This document shows, one piece after another, positions 45,264 to 56,807 of a stretch of DNA of 64,000 nucleotides; positions within the stretch are counted from its first letter, which is position 1, and every line of letters begins with the position of its first letter. The translations under genes were made by a program, and so were the position numbers. Below the pieces are notes generated by a model. The model had not been told where the DNA came from. It saw only the letters and a program-made list of their open reading frames with translations, and did not search any database. The DNA is taken from contig JBANAY010000003.1 of the NCBI GenBank assembly GCA_037952775.1, positions 4,650,001-4,714,000 of the forward strand, read 5' to 3'. This DNA is from Clonostachys chloroleuca. Taxonomy: Eukaryota; Ascomycota; Sordariomycetes; Hypocreales; Bionectriaceae.

Positions 45264-47378
45264 ATGGACACAGTGATTCCCGGACCTTGCAATATGGGCT
45301 CTCCAACATCGCCGACGACGATTGACAATCGGCATGATCAAAACAACGACGATTCTTCACCTTACACCGATAATCACTTATCTGATATTAAGAGAGCCAT
45401 AAATGGAGCAGTGAACTGGGCCTGGGAGTTACTGAGAGACGATCACTGGCGTGGTGAGGTCCGAACCAATGCCACCATTACAGCTCAACAGGTCTTTTTT
45501 TACCAGTCCCTTGGCAGAGATCCAATTCCCGATGCCGACGCCTACCGGAGATATCTCTTGAGAGAGCAACAAGATGACGGTTCATGGGCTCTTGCTTGGC
45601 AAACACCGGGGGATGTTTCAACCAGTTGTGAGGCTTATCTGGCACTGAAGATTTTGGGCGTGAGCACCACTTCGGTCGAAATGACTAGAGCACGACGTTG
45701 GATTCTCGAAGCTGGAGGAGTTTCTGCTGTTCGCGTATTTACGCGGATCTTCTTGGCCCAGTTTGGTCTATTCCCTTGGGACTCTCTACCCCAGCTCCCC
45801 ATGGAGCTCATCCTACTCCCGCCCAATGCCTGGATTAATATTTACCGGATGTCGTACTGGGCAAGAACAACAGTAGTACCTCTTCTCATCATTGCGCATC
45901 ATCAGCATATATATGCACTGCCGAACGGGAGATACGAGCAAAATGACTTTCTGGATGAGCTTTGGCTTGATCCCACAAGAAAGGCCGTCCCCTGCTGCCC
46001 CTCATTGTGGAGTGGAATAAAGTCTGGCTTCTATACCTGCTTCTTCTCAGCGGCTGATAGCCTACTCTATTATCTCAACGGACTACGAAACTTTCCCCTT
46101 CGTTCTTTAGCCCGCAAACGGTGCGTGGAGTGGATTCTGGAGCATCAAGAGCCGACAGGCGATTGGGGAGGGATCTCACCACCCATGCATGCTGGTGTCC
46201 AGGCACTGCTTCTGGAAGGATTTACCGAGAAAGACAGGGAAATACGAGTTGCAATCGAAGCCATAGAGAAATTTACATGGGAAGATGCTTCTGGCAAGCG
46301 CATGCAATCGTGCGTGTCCCCTGTGTGGGATACCGTCCTGATGACACGAGCGATGTGCGAATCTGGGGTGGCTGACAAGGACGATGATCGCCTACAGCGT
46401 GCAGCAAGCTGGATCGAGCGACAGCAGATCCGAAAGTGCAAGGGAGACTGGTCCCATTACAGGTCTCATCTACAGCCTGCTGGTTTTACCTTCCAGTATC
46501 ACAACGACTGGTACCCTGATCTTGACGATACATCCGCCGCCATCATCAGCCTTCTGCGCCAGAACCCAGCATCCGTCACATCAGACACTGTGATCAAAGC
46601 AGTGGAGTGGATGTGCGGAATGCAGAATTTAGACAATGGTTGGGGAGCCTTTGAAGCCGACAATGACCGTCTGTGGCTAAACGAGATTCCCTTTAGCGAT
46701 CTTGATGCGCTCTGCGATCCGTCAACATCAGACATTACCGGTCACGTCCTTGAGGCTCTCGGCATGTTTTCTAAAGAGCTATTGAGCAGGGATACCAAGG
46801 ATCCTAAGTACTGGTGTGTTCTTGAGACCGTGACTGCGGCATCTAACCGAGCAATACAATTCCTGGCTGTGCAGCAGGAAACTTTTGGCGCGTGGTGGGG
46901 ACGCTGGGGGATCAATTATGTATACGGGACCAGTGCCGTACTGTCTGCTTTGGCTTACTTCTGTGAAAGTGATGAAATGGTTCAAGAAATGATGTCCGCT
47001 GGGGTGCGGTGGCTCAAGCACGTTCAGAATCCAGATGGTGGATGGGGGGAAGGCATTGAGTCCTACAAGGATCAGAAACAAGCAGGAAGAGGCGTGTCTA
47101 CCGCGGCTCAAACAGCATGGGGCATAATGGGGCTTCTGGAGCTATGTAATGTAGAGGATGATTCCATCGTGATGGGAATACGCTATCTTCTGAGAACCCA
47201 GACATTGGTTTCTGAAGACGGAACTGGGGCATCTTGGGATACATCTCGGTATACTGCCACCGGATTCCCGAAACATCTGTATCTGGAATATGCTCTCTAT
47301 AAGCATTACTTTCCGTTGATGGCTATGGGAAGATATGCCAGGGCTTTTCAGAAGAAATACGTAGCAAACTCTAAGTAA
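45264..47378 (+). CDS. Squalene-hopene cyclase-type class II triterpene cyclase
   Basis: Cyclises squalene (or a related polyprene) to hopane-type triterpene by protonation. Intronless, 704 aa, typical size. The catalytic acid motif D-x-D-D appears as WYPDLDDTSA (residues about 419-422). Several QW repeats are visible: QQDDGSW, QEPTGDWGG, QNLDNGWGAF, QQETFGAWWGRWG and QNPDGGWGEG. The motif EADNDRLWLNEIPFSD lies before the fourth repeat. Lanosterol synthase would carry a D-C-T-A-E variant instead, so this is SHC-type and not the sterol enzyme. The N-terminal 40 residues are a charged, low-complexity extension. It is followed by a P450 and an MFS transporter. Fungal SHCs are known to make hopane triterpenoids, and in A. 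fumigatus one acts with a P450 and a glucosyltransferase; product here unknown. Confidence 0.94.
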   Translation: MDTVIPGPCNMGSPTSPTTIDNRHDQNNDDSSPYTDNHLSDIKRAINGAVNWAWELLRDDHWRGEVRTNATITAQQVFFYQSLGRDPIPDADAYRRYLLREQQDDGSWALAWQTPGDVSTSCEAYLALKILGVSTTSVEMTRARRWILEAGGVSAVRVFTRIFLAQFGLFPWDSLPQLPMELILLPPNAWINIYRMSYWARTTVVPLLIIAHHQHIYALPNGRYEQNDFLDELWLDPTRKAVPCCPSLWSGIKSGFYTCFFSAADSLLYYLNGLRNFPLRSLARKRCVEWILEHQEPTGDWGGISPPMHAGVQALLLEGFTEKDREIRVAIEAIEKFTWEDASGKRMQSCVSPVWDTVLMTRAMCESGVADKDDDRLQRAASWIERQQIRKCKGDWSHYRSHLQPAGFTFQYHNDWYPDLDDTSAAIISLLRQNPASVTSDTVIKAVEWMCGMQNLDNGWGAFEADNDRLWLNEIPFSDLDALCDPSTSDITGHVLEALGMFSKELLSRDTKDPKYWCVLETVTAASNRAIQFLAVQQETFGAWWGRWGINYVYGTSAVLSALAYFCESDEMVQEMMSAGVRWLKHVQNPDGGWGEGIESYKDQKQAGRGVSTAAQTAWGIMGLLELCNVEDDSIVMGIRYLLRTQTLVSEDGTGASWDTSRYTATGFPKHLYLEYALYKHYFPLMAMGRYARAFQKKYVANSK

Positions 47379-47912
47379 AGGTATATCTAATACAATTTAT
47401 GATAGGGTGAGGGAGTTTGATCAGAAAATTAAATCAGCGATGGAAGATGCCGGACCGGACAGCAATTCAGAATAGGTACTTTTTAAAACCAGCCTATGTG
47501 AAAAACGTAAAACCAATGGGAATGACTTCCGGCAACACCCGCTGTTGAAGAGCCACAACTATACCCTCGGGATCGCCAAGATACATCTGTTTACTGCTAG
47601 TAAGTTCTAGGAATCCCGCAAACTCAAAGAATCCTGGCAGTAGTTATTGGATATCGACCGGCACGCAAGTGCGGAACAACATTCCAGAAACATGGCTACG
47701 TTGCTGAGTCATTGAAATTGAGCATACTTCACCAAAGGGGGGACAGGCCGGAAACAGTCAAGAAATATGACTACAGTTGATTCTAGTTGGGTGTTTTGAT
47801 AAAATTCATGTACTAAATCGTAAAACATCCTTCTTTTCCAACATTCTCCATCGATCGTTTAGCCGTACTTCGTATCTGCTACACATCCAAGTTGCAACAT
47901 AATTCCACTGTA
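47379..47912. other. Intergenic, terpene cyclase to P450
   Basis: About 530 bp, same-strand neighbours, no coding frame seen. Promoter of the P450 gene. Confidence 0.5.
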
Positions 47913-49796
47913 ATGGCAAACGAAAGTCATTCTTCTCAATTTGGATCAGGCTTCGATGATTCAAAAGATCGACGCATTGTAATAATCAGCGGAATAATAT
48001 GCTTGGTCGCGATATTGGTCTTGCAAAGCTGGACGAAGCCTGATCCGCTAGCTGGGATACCAACTATTGGAAGGGGAGGGAGCTTGATCCGCAAGATACA
48101 ATATTTCTGGGATGCTAAGGGGATGTATTTGGAGGGGTATAGAAAGGTAAAGCTTCATCTATCATATTTATTTCATTGCTAACGGGCCATACAAGTACGG
48201 AAATGGAGTTTTTCGGATCCCTGGTTCGGGTGGTATGCTTGTTTTCTACCGCCACAAGAGGATCTGGCAACTGATCTGCTGATAACTCTACCAGCAACCG
48301 ATAACATAGTCCTCGCGCCAAAATTTCTTGAGGAAGTGAAAAGGCTTCCTGAGGATGTCCTTGATGCCACTGAAGCTAATTTTGAGGTGTGTAATGAACA
48401 ACCTCATCTGAATGGCTACTGATGAAGTGGGTTGAAGCGTCTGCAAGGCAGATATCTGACACCAGATAAAGATATGACGCATATGCCCGGTTATGTTCGA
48501 TCGTGGATAACCCCGGCTCTAGGTAGGACGCCTGTCAAATCTTGAGTTTCAGCCAATACTGATTGAACTTGATAGCACGGATGAGATCTGAAATCGAAGA
48601 TGAGGTGAAGAATGCCTTGCTTCAAGAGATTCCCCAGTCTTCTGAGTGGACTGAGATAAACCTTTGCCAAAAGACACCTCGAATAATCGCTATGGTCACG
48701 GGAAGAATTATCGTTGGCCTTGACCTGTGCAGATCGGCCACATACATCGAAATAGCCACCGATTTCACAAAGGAGGTCATGGCTGCAGCAATTTCTATAA
48801 CTCTCATCCCGTGGTTCTTACGCCCTCTAATTGCGCCTATCTTGCCGCAGCTCTGGCTGGCGCGTCGTCGAATCGTCCAAGCAGAAGAGGTGCTCGGCCC
48901 AACGATCACATCACGATGGCTTCAACCTGAAAATCTAACCCGAAGAGAACAAGTCGATATGCTCCAGTTGATGATCGAGGCTTCTAAAAACTGCGGTAGG
49001 GGCAAAAATGACTTAGTAATGGAGCTCCTCTTTCTGAACATTGGCGCCGTTCATTCCACAGCGATGACAATCACCCACGCGTCTGTTCCTCCAACCTAAT
49101 AATATTTTGAAGTGGAGCTAACCTATCTGAATAGTTTGTATTGGCTGGTAGCCAAGCCAGACCTTATAGATATCATGCGAAAGGACGTGTTACAAGCTCT
49201 AGCGACCAGCGATGGCGAGTTTTCAAAGTTATCTCTACAGCAAATGACCAAATTGGATAGCTTCCTCAAAGAAGTCCTGAGGTGCTCTAATATGGTGTCT
49301 GGTTTGTCAATTCTTTCTTAGCCCAGCCCTACCTATATTTTGAAATTTCCGATTAGTTCCTAACTTTCGTCTTTTTATAGCAACAATTCATCGCAAGGTG
49401 ACGAAGCCTTTTACTCTCTCCAACGGCCAGGTCATCCCCTCTGGTGTCACCATCGAGATTCCCTCGATCTGTGTATCTAGTGACGCTGGAAATTTCACAG
49501 ACCCTGATGAATTTGATGCTTTGCGTTTCTACAACATTGCTCAGCAATATCAAGATGAGAAGACGGGATCTTACGGTCCTATTACCAACACCGAGTTTTC
49601 TGCCGCAGAATCTCGAACATTGTCCTTCGGATATGGGAGGCACGCATGCCCGGGGCGCTTTCTTGCGTCCGCTGAAATCAAGATGATTCTGGGGAATATT
49701 CTAACTGAATATGAAATCAAGTTGCCAGCGGGCGTGTTTGGAAGGTACAAGAATCTAAGCTTTGGTCCATATGTGGGTATTCTCTTGGAATCTTAG
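47913..49796 (+). CDS. Cytochrome P450 monooxygenase
   Basis: ER-anchored monooxygenase. Seven exons: 47913-48146, 48196-48232, 48295-48386, 48438-48522, 48576-49080, 49135-49301 and 49381-49796, closing phase throughout and giving 511 aa. One N-terminal hydrophobic anchor (IVIISGIICLVAILVLQSW), then the fungal 'YGNGVFRIPG' segment. The I-helix region reads FLNIGAVHSTAMTITHALYWL, the K-helix E-x-x-R is in SFLKEVLRCS, and the heme loop is SFGYGRHACPGRF with the axial Cys at about residue 463. Directly downstream of the SHC and in the same orientation, so oxidation of its triterpene is the natural hypothesis. The donor of intron 5 is GTCTGT, as in the DUF1479 gene. Confidence 0.93.
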
Positions 49797-50079
49797 GAAG
49801 TTATGCGAGCTTGCTGACCCTGAATAACAGTCTTTCCCGAATCCTTGGAAAAAGATCTTGATACGGAAGTTGAAAGAGGGCTGAATCGTTGGAGAAATCT
49901 ATTTTTAACGAAAGTTGCGTGGTATCTCAATGAGCACCCAACCGACCCGTTCCCCCTTGATTATATCACAAAATGATCCTTTCTAGACATGTCGTATCAA
50001 ATGCAAAAATGTGGCTGGAACACCCGATTATTCCATTGGCTGAACCTTTGGCTAAGTGCTCAATGAGGATAGCATTAAC
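49797..50079. other. Convergent intergenic region
   Basis: About 280 bp between the stops of the P450 and the MFS gene. 3'-UTR-like, no gene. Confidence 0.5.
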
Positions 50080-51754
50080 TTAGACAACATACCGGAAACC
50101 CTTGTGCATTTTTCTTGCAGTATCAAGGTTGACGCCCTCAACGTCGGCGATCTTCTGAACCTTGACAAGCTCCTTTTCCAAAAGTGAAATTTTTGTATCC
50201 TCAATCCTGGCTAGCTCTTTGTTGCTCTTGACAAGAACAAACCGCAGCACAACGGCCAAAATACTTGCTAGGACAGCCAATCCAATGTTGACCGCCATCG
50301 CAAGTTCGTATTTTGGTCCGAAGTATATGAACGGGGTCCAAACGCTCGCTAAGCTAGCACAGCTGTTCACAATTGCGATGGCGGCTGCTCTTTTCGCTGG
50401 AGGCCGGGGGACAGACGATGCTACCCACGCAAATGTTGTTGACCCCATGAGGTTTGTGCCTTGTACGAGGAACAGGCTGAAATACCTAGGTCCAACGCCG
50501 TTCGTCGTCAAGAGGAGAACGAAGCCTATGATGATGAATGGTGCGGGATAGATGAAGAACCAGAACCGCGTCTTCAGCTTGTCAGACAGCCACGCGTGTA
50601 TCAAGATCCAGACAATGGCAAATATGTGTGGAGGGGCGCAAAGGAGCAGTGTGGTGAAATGGCTATACCCGAGCGTGGCAGTGATTGAAGGGAAATAATT
50701 CAGCAATCCGCCACATGCGAGAACTGACATCTGGGCAACTGCGAAAAGGTAGGTCTTCACATCCGTGAGCGCCATTTTGAGACCCTTTATTTGAGCCCCG
50801 AAGCCCGCCTCGTCAATGTCGGCCTCGGTGGCCTCAGCAGCCAGACGACGTGTAGCAACCTCATACTCCTCCTGGGATAATGATTTCCAAGTCTCGGGGA
50901 AATCCGGAAGAACAAAGTATAGTGCCAGTCCGAGAGTTACTGTAATTGTGCCCTCGATAATGTAAAGCCATTGCCAGGGTGTTAAACCGAGGGCATGCCC
51001 AATCCCGCCGAGGATACCGGCAGCCAAGAGGTGGCCAAAGGCTCCAGCAAATAGGTTCCCGGAGAAGAAAATTGCCATCCTAAATGCCAGCTCATCCTGA
51101 GTATACCATTTGGACAACGCGAATATAACACCAGGGAAGAAAGGCGCCTCTTCAGTACCACTTCGCATCAGTGGGCATGCATTTAAAACTGAGAGTATGG
51201 GAGAAACTCACCAACAAACCCAAGGACAAGTCGACAAACTAGGAGACCCGAAAAACCACGAACTAAGGCCGTGAGTGCCGAAACGGTACCCCAGGCACAA
51301 GCGACTATAGCCATATGCACAGACGGCCGTCCAAACCAGGCAAGTGTCATGTTTGAAGGAACTTGCCCAATCATGTATCCAACATAAAACGCCGAGAGCC
51401 CTTTTCTCAACCGTCAGCGCCTTGGTGGGCCAATTGCTATAATGAAGGCGCTTGCGCTGTAACCTTACCAGCCTGATATTCGGTCTCCGACAAGGATAGA
51501 TCCTCTTCGAGACCCTGGAGCCTCGCAGACGCATAGTTCGTACGATCAACAAAGTTCATAATATAAACAATGAACACCACGGGAAGAATCCTGATATCAA
51601 TCTTGCGCCTGAGCTTGTTTGCGACTAGTTGCTCTGCCGCCGTCAGAGGCGTCGTGGTCGCTTCATCCTGGCCCAGAGGATAGCTAGGTCGTCCCTTGAG
51701 GCTATTGTGCGTTGGAACAATTTGAATTGTGTCTTCGCTCATACGGCGGTCCAT
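50080..51754 (-). CDS. MFS transporter, Dal5/anion:cation symporter type
   Basis: Three exons: 51754-51469, 51400-51212 and 51149-50080, with introns of 68 and 62 nt and exact phase closure, giving 514 aa. The N-terminal cytosolic tail is followed by RILPVVFIVYIMNFVDRTNYASARL, the Dal5-family TM1 motif. TM2-4 show LSAFYVGYMIGQVPSNMTL and GLLVCRLVLGFVEAPFFPG; the last stretch is restored by splicing GTGAGT...AAG. The C-terminal half has PRPPAKRAAAIAIVNSCASL. Such carriers take up allantoate, nicotinate or other organic acids, and also occur in secondary-metabolite clusters. Adjacent to and convergent with the P450, so either nutrient uptake or product transport. Confidence 0.9.
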
Positions 51755-54094
51755 GTTTTCTGAAGATTGAAAGATAGCGTCTCTCTCTTGGCAAGCGGCT
51801 TGGCGTATCTTGCTTTATGAGGAAGGACAACGGCCGTTTTGTCACCCCCCAATTAGATAAATAGGCGAAATTTAGATTTAGACATTTTGATAGAGTGAAG
51901 GACTTGTGGTGGCGGGGACGGCAAGTATATCAAGGGCAGGTTCTCAGCCGTTTGGGTCACGGTCTGACACTCCTACACTGTTGGTCTCATATCGACATCA
52001 GCAGTGGTACAACAATTGTATTTCTTACCGACCAACTACCTCTGTTCCTTGGTATCCAGCACCGTGTAACATCCCATGATGCAATTGATTATCCTGGACA
52101 TCGGAGTCTCAACCCTTCGCCATTTGATCTCAGCGACGCCGCAGGGAGGAGTAATGATGATGCATATGCCCATGCTCGAATATCAGTGGCACGTACCGCT
52201 ACCTACAGAAATTCACTTTTGTCAGACGATTTCAAACGAAGTGCCATGAGCCAATGGAGAAATAAAGACGCAAAACCCTAACTTGACCGGGCTGGTTGAG
52301 ATCTGAGACATAATTCATTGAGGTGGCTAGTTGGAATGCTGGTGAAGCTCAGATACCAGGTAATGAGACAACTCAGTACGAACTGCGGGAATTGCCGACA
52401 TTCATGAATCCCTAGTAAGAGCTGAAGGGCGTAAGAGGCGTCAAAAAGGGGTCATAATGGCAAGTTATCCCTGGCAACTGTCTCGGCTGACACACGGCAG
52501 CTTATGCAAGTGGAGGGTTCGGCTCACTCAGTTTCGCACTTTACAATGTAAACACCGGCATACTCAAATCGGTATCACACTACCACGGCATATCATAAAC
52601 CAAGATCCTGATTTCAGCGTCGCCCCAATTTGGCTCAGCTTGACACAACTCAGGCGATCTTTCAACCGAGACATTTGCGCATCAACAGCATAACCATTGC
52701 TATCGCGCAATACCTAATATACTTCGTCATGATGGCCAAGGTGTTACCATAAATCAAGGCTGACCTAGGAGAAGCTTGTTGGATCAGAGCAGCACAAAAT
52801 AGCCCACTAAATCCAGAGACTTTGATAATTGGACACAAGCTTCGCGCAAAAGGCTAACTATTGTGAAGGGTGGAAGCAAATTCATGCGATATCCAACACT
52901 GTGAACCTTTTGCAGGCGTTGGCTCCTTTAGGCGATCTAGTTTTGAATATATTCTTATCATGCAAACTCAATTCAAGGGCTTGTTCGAACTTTGGCACAC
53001 AGTATAAACATATAATCCAGGTCTTCTACCTTACCATTCTTCATATACGTTGAGAATCTTACGAGCCCAGAAAACATGGGCAAGTCCCACGAAATACCGT
53101 TGATTTATGTTGTATCATCTTGCCTATCATAAAAACTAAAAAAAATAACAGGATGAGTTGTGATAAGAATCAATTTCATAGTAGTTATTAATAATGACGG
53201 TTGAGAGTAACCGGGTAAGAATTTCCCTGGCAGGATTCTTTTGTGACCTTAGACTTCGATGGAATTCTGTAGATGTGCCAGGTCTGTAATTATCCCTGAC
53301 TCAAATTTGCAAAAGATTAGAAATTGTTAACGCATGATCAACGGCCTTCTCCTCATTGCTCTATTATGATCAATTCATCCATATTATCGTCTCCTTGAAA
53401 TTGAAATTACATCATCTGGTGCCCGGACTATCTCTCGCCCGATGCGGAGTTGTTGTCCGATGCAACTGCATCCTATCCGCATCCCATCGCTACTAGATAT
53501 GGAAGGTCTGATTGAATAGAGTGGATTTTGTAAAGAGTCAACGTCATTTACTTTTCTGGATCTTCGGCGCTCAAAAAAGATTATGACACAATTGCTCGCT
53601 CCAATGCTCAGGGTAGACGATGCCGATTCCTATGTGAGATGTCGACGGCATCCGTAAAATACACCTTGCTAAATATAACTTTTGAACTATCTATCAATTG
53701 ATAGGGCCGATCATGATGCTTTATCTACAGTCAAGATCGTTCATAACTTGCTCTTAGACAAAAGCTGGCAGATATCGTCAAAGAGTTGGTGTTCATGCCA
53801 CTTCGGGCTCTCGGTATATTACCTTAATGAATTAACTGATCTGCCTTGGTTCATCAGTGGGGAAAGCCTTTTAAACTTTTTAACCTGTACTTCCGCTCCA
53901 ATCAATGGCGCATCTCTGAATAACGGTTTTCCCGGGTTTGAGGCTGTTTCCACGGACATCAGGTCCCCATTTACCCGAAATAGTGATGTGACGAAGCGCA
54001 GCCTACAAAAGGGAGCTGTCTTGTTTAATCTCCAATTGATAGCAAAGGTTAGTACGATCATTCATTCTCGCTATGCGATGAATAATCTGCTACG
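51755..54094. other. Long AT-rich intergenic region, no gene supported
   Basis: About 2.3 kb between divergent starts of the MFS gene and GH2 gene. Only short weak frames (e.g. 51895-52281 and 53682-54098, plus strand) with no motif. Both promoters lie here. Confidence 0.45.
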
Positions 54095-56807
54095 ATGAAT
54101 CTTTCACAAGTCCTTCGGAAACTATCATGGGGGTGTCTTCTTCTTCAGGCTTCGAATGTTAAAGTCGACGCTCGCACCATCCCTCGGGAGGTCGACTCTA
54201 TCAGCCGCCAGCGCATTTCTTTGAATCAAGACTGGAAGTTCTGGCGCTCCGAGTCGATTCCTGATGGCCTCGCTTACGAGGACCGTTCAAGCTGGAACGA
54301 AGGGGGCGAAACGCTTCTGAAGGATTGGGTTCTACCCTCCGTCAATGAATTCATTGCGGATGAGAGCAAGCATCATGAGATTCCTGATCAGCAGCCCAAC
54401 ACAAGCGTACCATACAAGGATGCATCTTACGATGATAATGATTGGGAGTCCATAACACTCCCACATGACTGGGCTATCAAGGGGCCATTCTACACAGATA
54501 AAGAAACCCCTATTGATGCAGGAATGGGTCGTCTTCCGGTCCAGGGCGTGGCCTGGTACCGCCGAAAGCTGACGGTCGATTCATCTGAGAAGAACGCCCA
54601 TTTTTACCTCGACATAGACGGTGCAATGTCGTACTCAACAGTCTGGATTAACGGAAAACTCATTGGCGGGTGGCCATATGGTTATACCTCGTACAGAACG
54701 GACATCACATCTCAAATAATTGCGGGCGAGGAAAATCAAATCGCCATCCGAGTTGAAAATCCCCCATCATCATCACGGTGGTATTCCGGCGGTGGCATAT
54801 ACCGCAACGTCTGGTTAACTAAAGCCAGTCCTATCCATGTAGCTCACTGGGGTACCCAAATTACGACCCAGGTGTCAGAAGACCAGCAATCTGCGACTGT
54901 CAATCTGACCGTACAAGTGGAAAATAAAGATGCCCAGGAGAGAAAAATCGATATCATTACTGATATCTACGAGTTCGATGCAGGCTCCGAGAAACGAGGA
55001 AAGCCTGTAGCCTCTTTCGAAAAGGCAACTGTTACAGTTCAATCAAATTCCAAGGAATCAATTACAGGCAAGACTGAGGTCCTTCAGCCGCAGCTATGGG
55101 GGCCACCGCCGACGCAGTCTCCAAATTTGTACCTCGCCGTGACAAGACTGGTTGAGTCTGGGAGAGATATTGATTCTTACGAAACAGAATTCGGCATTCG
55201 CACCGTTGTTGGAAATGGAGAGGGCCTTCTTGTCAATGGCGAAAGACTTCATCTTCGGGGTGTAGATCAGCACCATGATCTGGGAGCTCTTGGAGCGGCT
55301 TTCAATTTACGGGCTGCAGAGCGCCAATTGGAAATTCTTCGTGATTTTGGCACAAATGCCGTGAGGATGTCTCACAATCCTCCCGCACCTGAGCTTTTGC
55401 AGCTTGCTGACAGGCTGGGCTTCCTGGTCATCGACGAGATATTCGACGTATGGCTCCGTTCGAAGAAGAGCCTCGATTACCACCTTCTCTTCAATGACTG
55501 GCATGAGGCAGACCTCCGTGCTCTTCTTCGTAGAGATCGAAATCACCCATCTGTGATCATTTGGAGCGTCGGAAATGAAGTTGGCGAGCAAACCCACGAC
55601 GACGAGTCAACCCCCATTCTGACCGAGCTGGGTGAGATTGTTCGAGAGGAGGACACGACTAGGCCATTCACCATAGCCAAGAATAGTGCTAAACCGTATC
55701 ATGCCGTCTCAAAACTTGTTGACGTTATCGCGCTGAACTATCAGGGAGAGGGGAGATACGACACGCCTGCATATTCCCATCTTGGTTCTCCAATATATCC
55801 GCAACACCCTGAGTTCCACAAAGCGTTTCCCGAAAAGCTGCTACAGTGCTGAGTCTGCCTCCGCCATCAGCTCAAGAGATTCTTACTTGTTTCCTATAGT
55901 AGATGTCAACAGTTCTCCTACCAACGACTCTGCCGGAGCCGGAGGGAATTCATCTACTTTGGAAGTCAATGCCTATGAGCTATACTCAGTCGACTGGGGC
56001 TCATCCGCTGACAAGGTCTTCTCCGTCTTAGATAAATACGACTATGTTGCGGGAGAATTCGTCTGGACAGGGTTTGACTACATTGGAGAACCCACGCCCT
56101 ACGATTCAAAGCCCAACGGAGATACGGGATCTCGCGGTTCGTACTTTGGTATTGTGGATCTTGCTGGATTCAAGAAGGATCGTTTCTATCTCTACCAAGC
56201 TCACTGGAGACCAGACCACGCCATAGCTCATATCCTCCCACACTGGAATTGGCCGGATCGCGAGGGCCTGGTTACCCCCGTCCATGTCTTCACCTCTGGT
56301 GACGAGGCTGAGCTATTCTTGAATGGTGAATCCCTGGGCCGGAAAAAGAAGGGCGAGTATGAGTATCGTATCCGATGGGATGACGTTGTCTACGCTCCCG
56401 GCGAGGTGAGGGTTGTTGCCTACAAAAACGGGGAGGAGTGGGCTACGGAGACTGTACGAACGACAGGGCAAGCAACAAGTCTGAGGCTAAGTGCCGACAG
56501 AAGCTCGTTCTCCGCCGATGGAAAGGACCTTTCGTTTGTGACTGTCGAAGTGGTGGACGAGAACGGGGATGTCGTCCGTGATGCTGATGTCACTGTGAAG
56601 TTTGGAATCTCAGGATCTGGTGAAATTTTGGCAACCGATAATGGATGGCAATCGGACTATGTCGCTTTTCCTTCAAAGGAACGAAAGGTGGTGGGTGGGT
56701 TGGCACTGGCAATTATCGGCGGAACCGCAGGCTCCCCAGGGGCTATTGAGGTGACAGCCACTGCCGATGGGCTATCAGAAGCGAAATTGCAGTTGAGTAC
56801 TCAGTAG
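54095..56807 (+). CDS. GH2 beta-galactosidase-like glycosidase, secreted, one apparent frameshift
   Basis: Family 2 glycoside hydrolase. N-terminal hydrophobic signal (SWGCLLLQAS), then RISLNQDWKFWR and LPHDWAIKGPF of the GH2 sugar-binding domain, GVAWYRRKL, and SRWYSGGGIYRNVWL. The TIM barrel has LRGVDQHHDLGALGAAF, VRMSHNPP, IDEIFDVW and SVGNEVGE with the acid/base Glu (about residue 495). The frame reaches a stop at 55852, while the continuation SAESASAISSRD (the nucleophile-Glu segment) lies one frame away, followed by FVWTGFDYIGEPTPY and C-terminal DUF4982-type and Ig-like domains to 56807. A missing dinucleotide (for example AG at 55845-55846) or one extra base would explain the break. 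Joined length about 903 aa. Intronless. It is likely extracellular and acts on beta-galactosides or related glycosides. Confidence 0.85.

Noticed and set aside
45264..47378. Lanosterol synthase (sterol) assignment for the cyclase
   Set aside because: The motif is D-L-D-D and not the oxidosqualene-cyclase D-C-T-A-E type.
48563..49099. P450 exon 5 read through to a stop as a separate gene
   Set aside because: Just an exon; splicing at 49080/49135 continues the conserved helix-I region.
53682..54098. 138-codon plus-strand frame just before GH2
   Set aside because: Overlaps the GH2 start in another frame and shows no domain.
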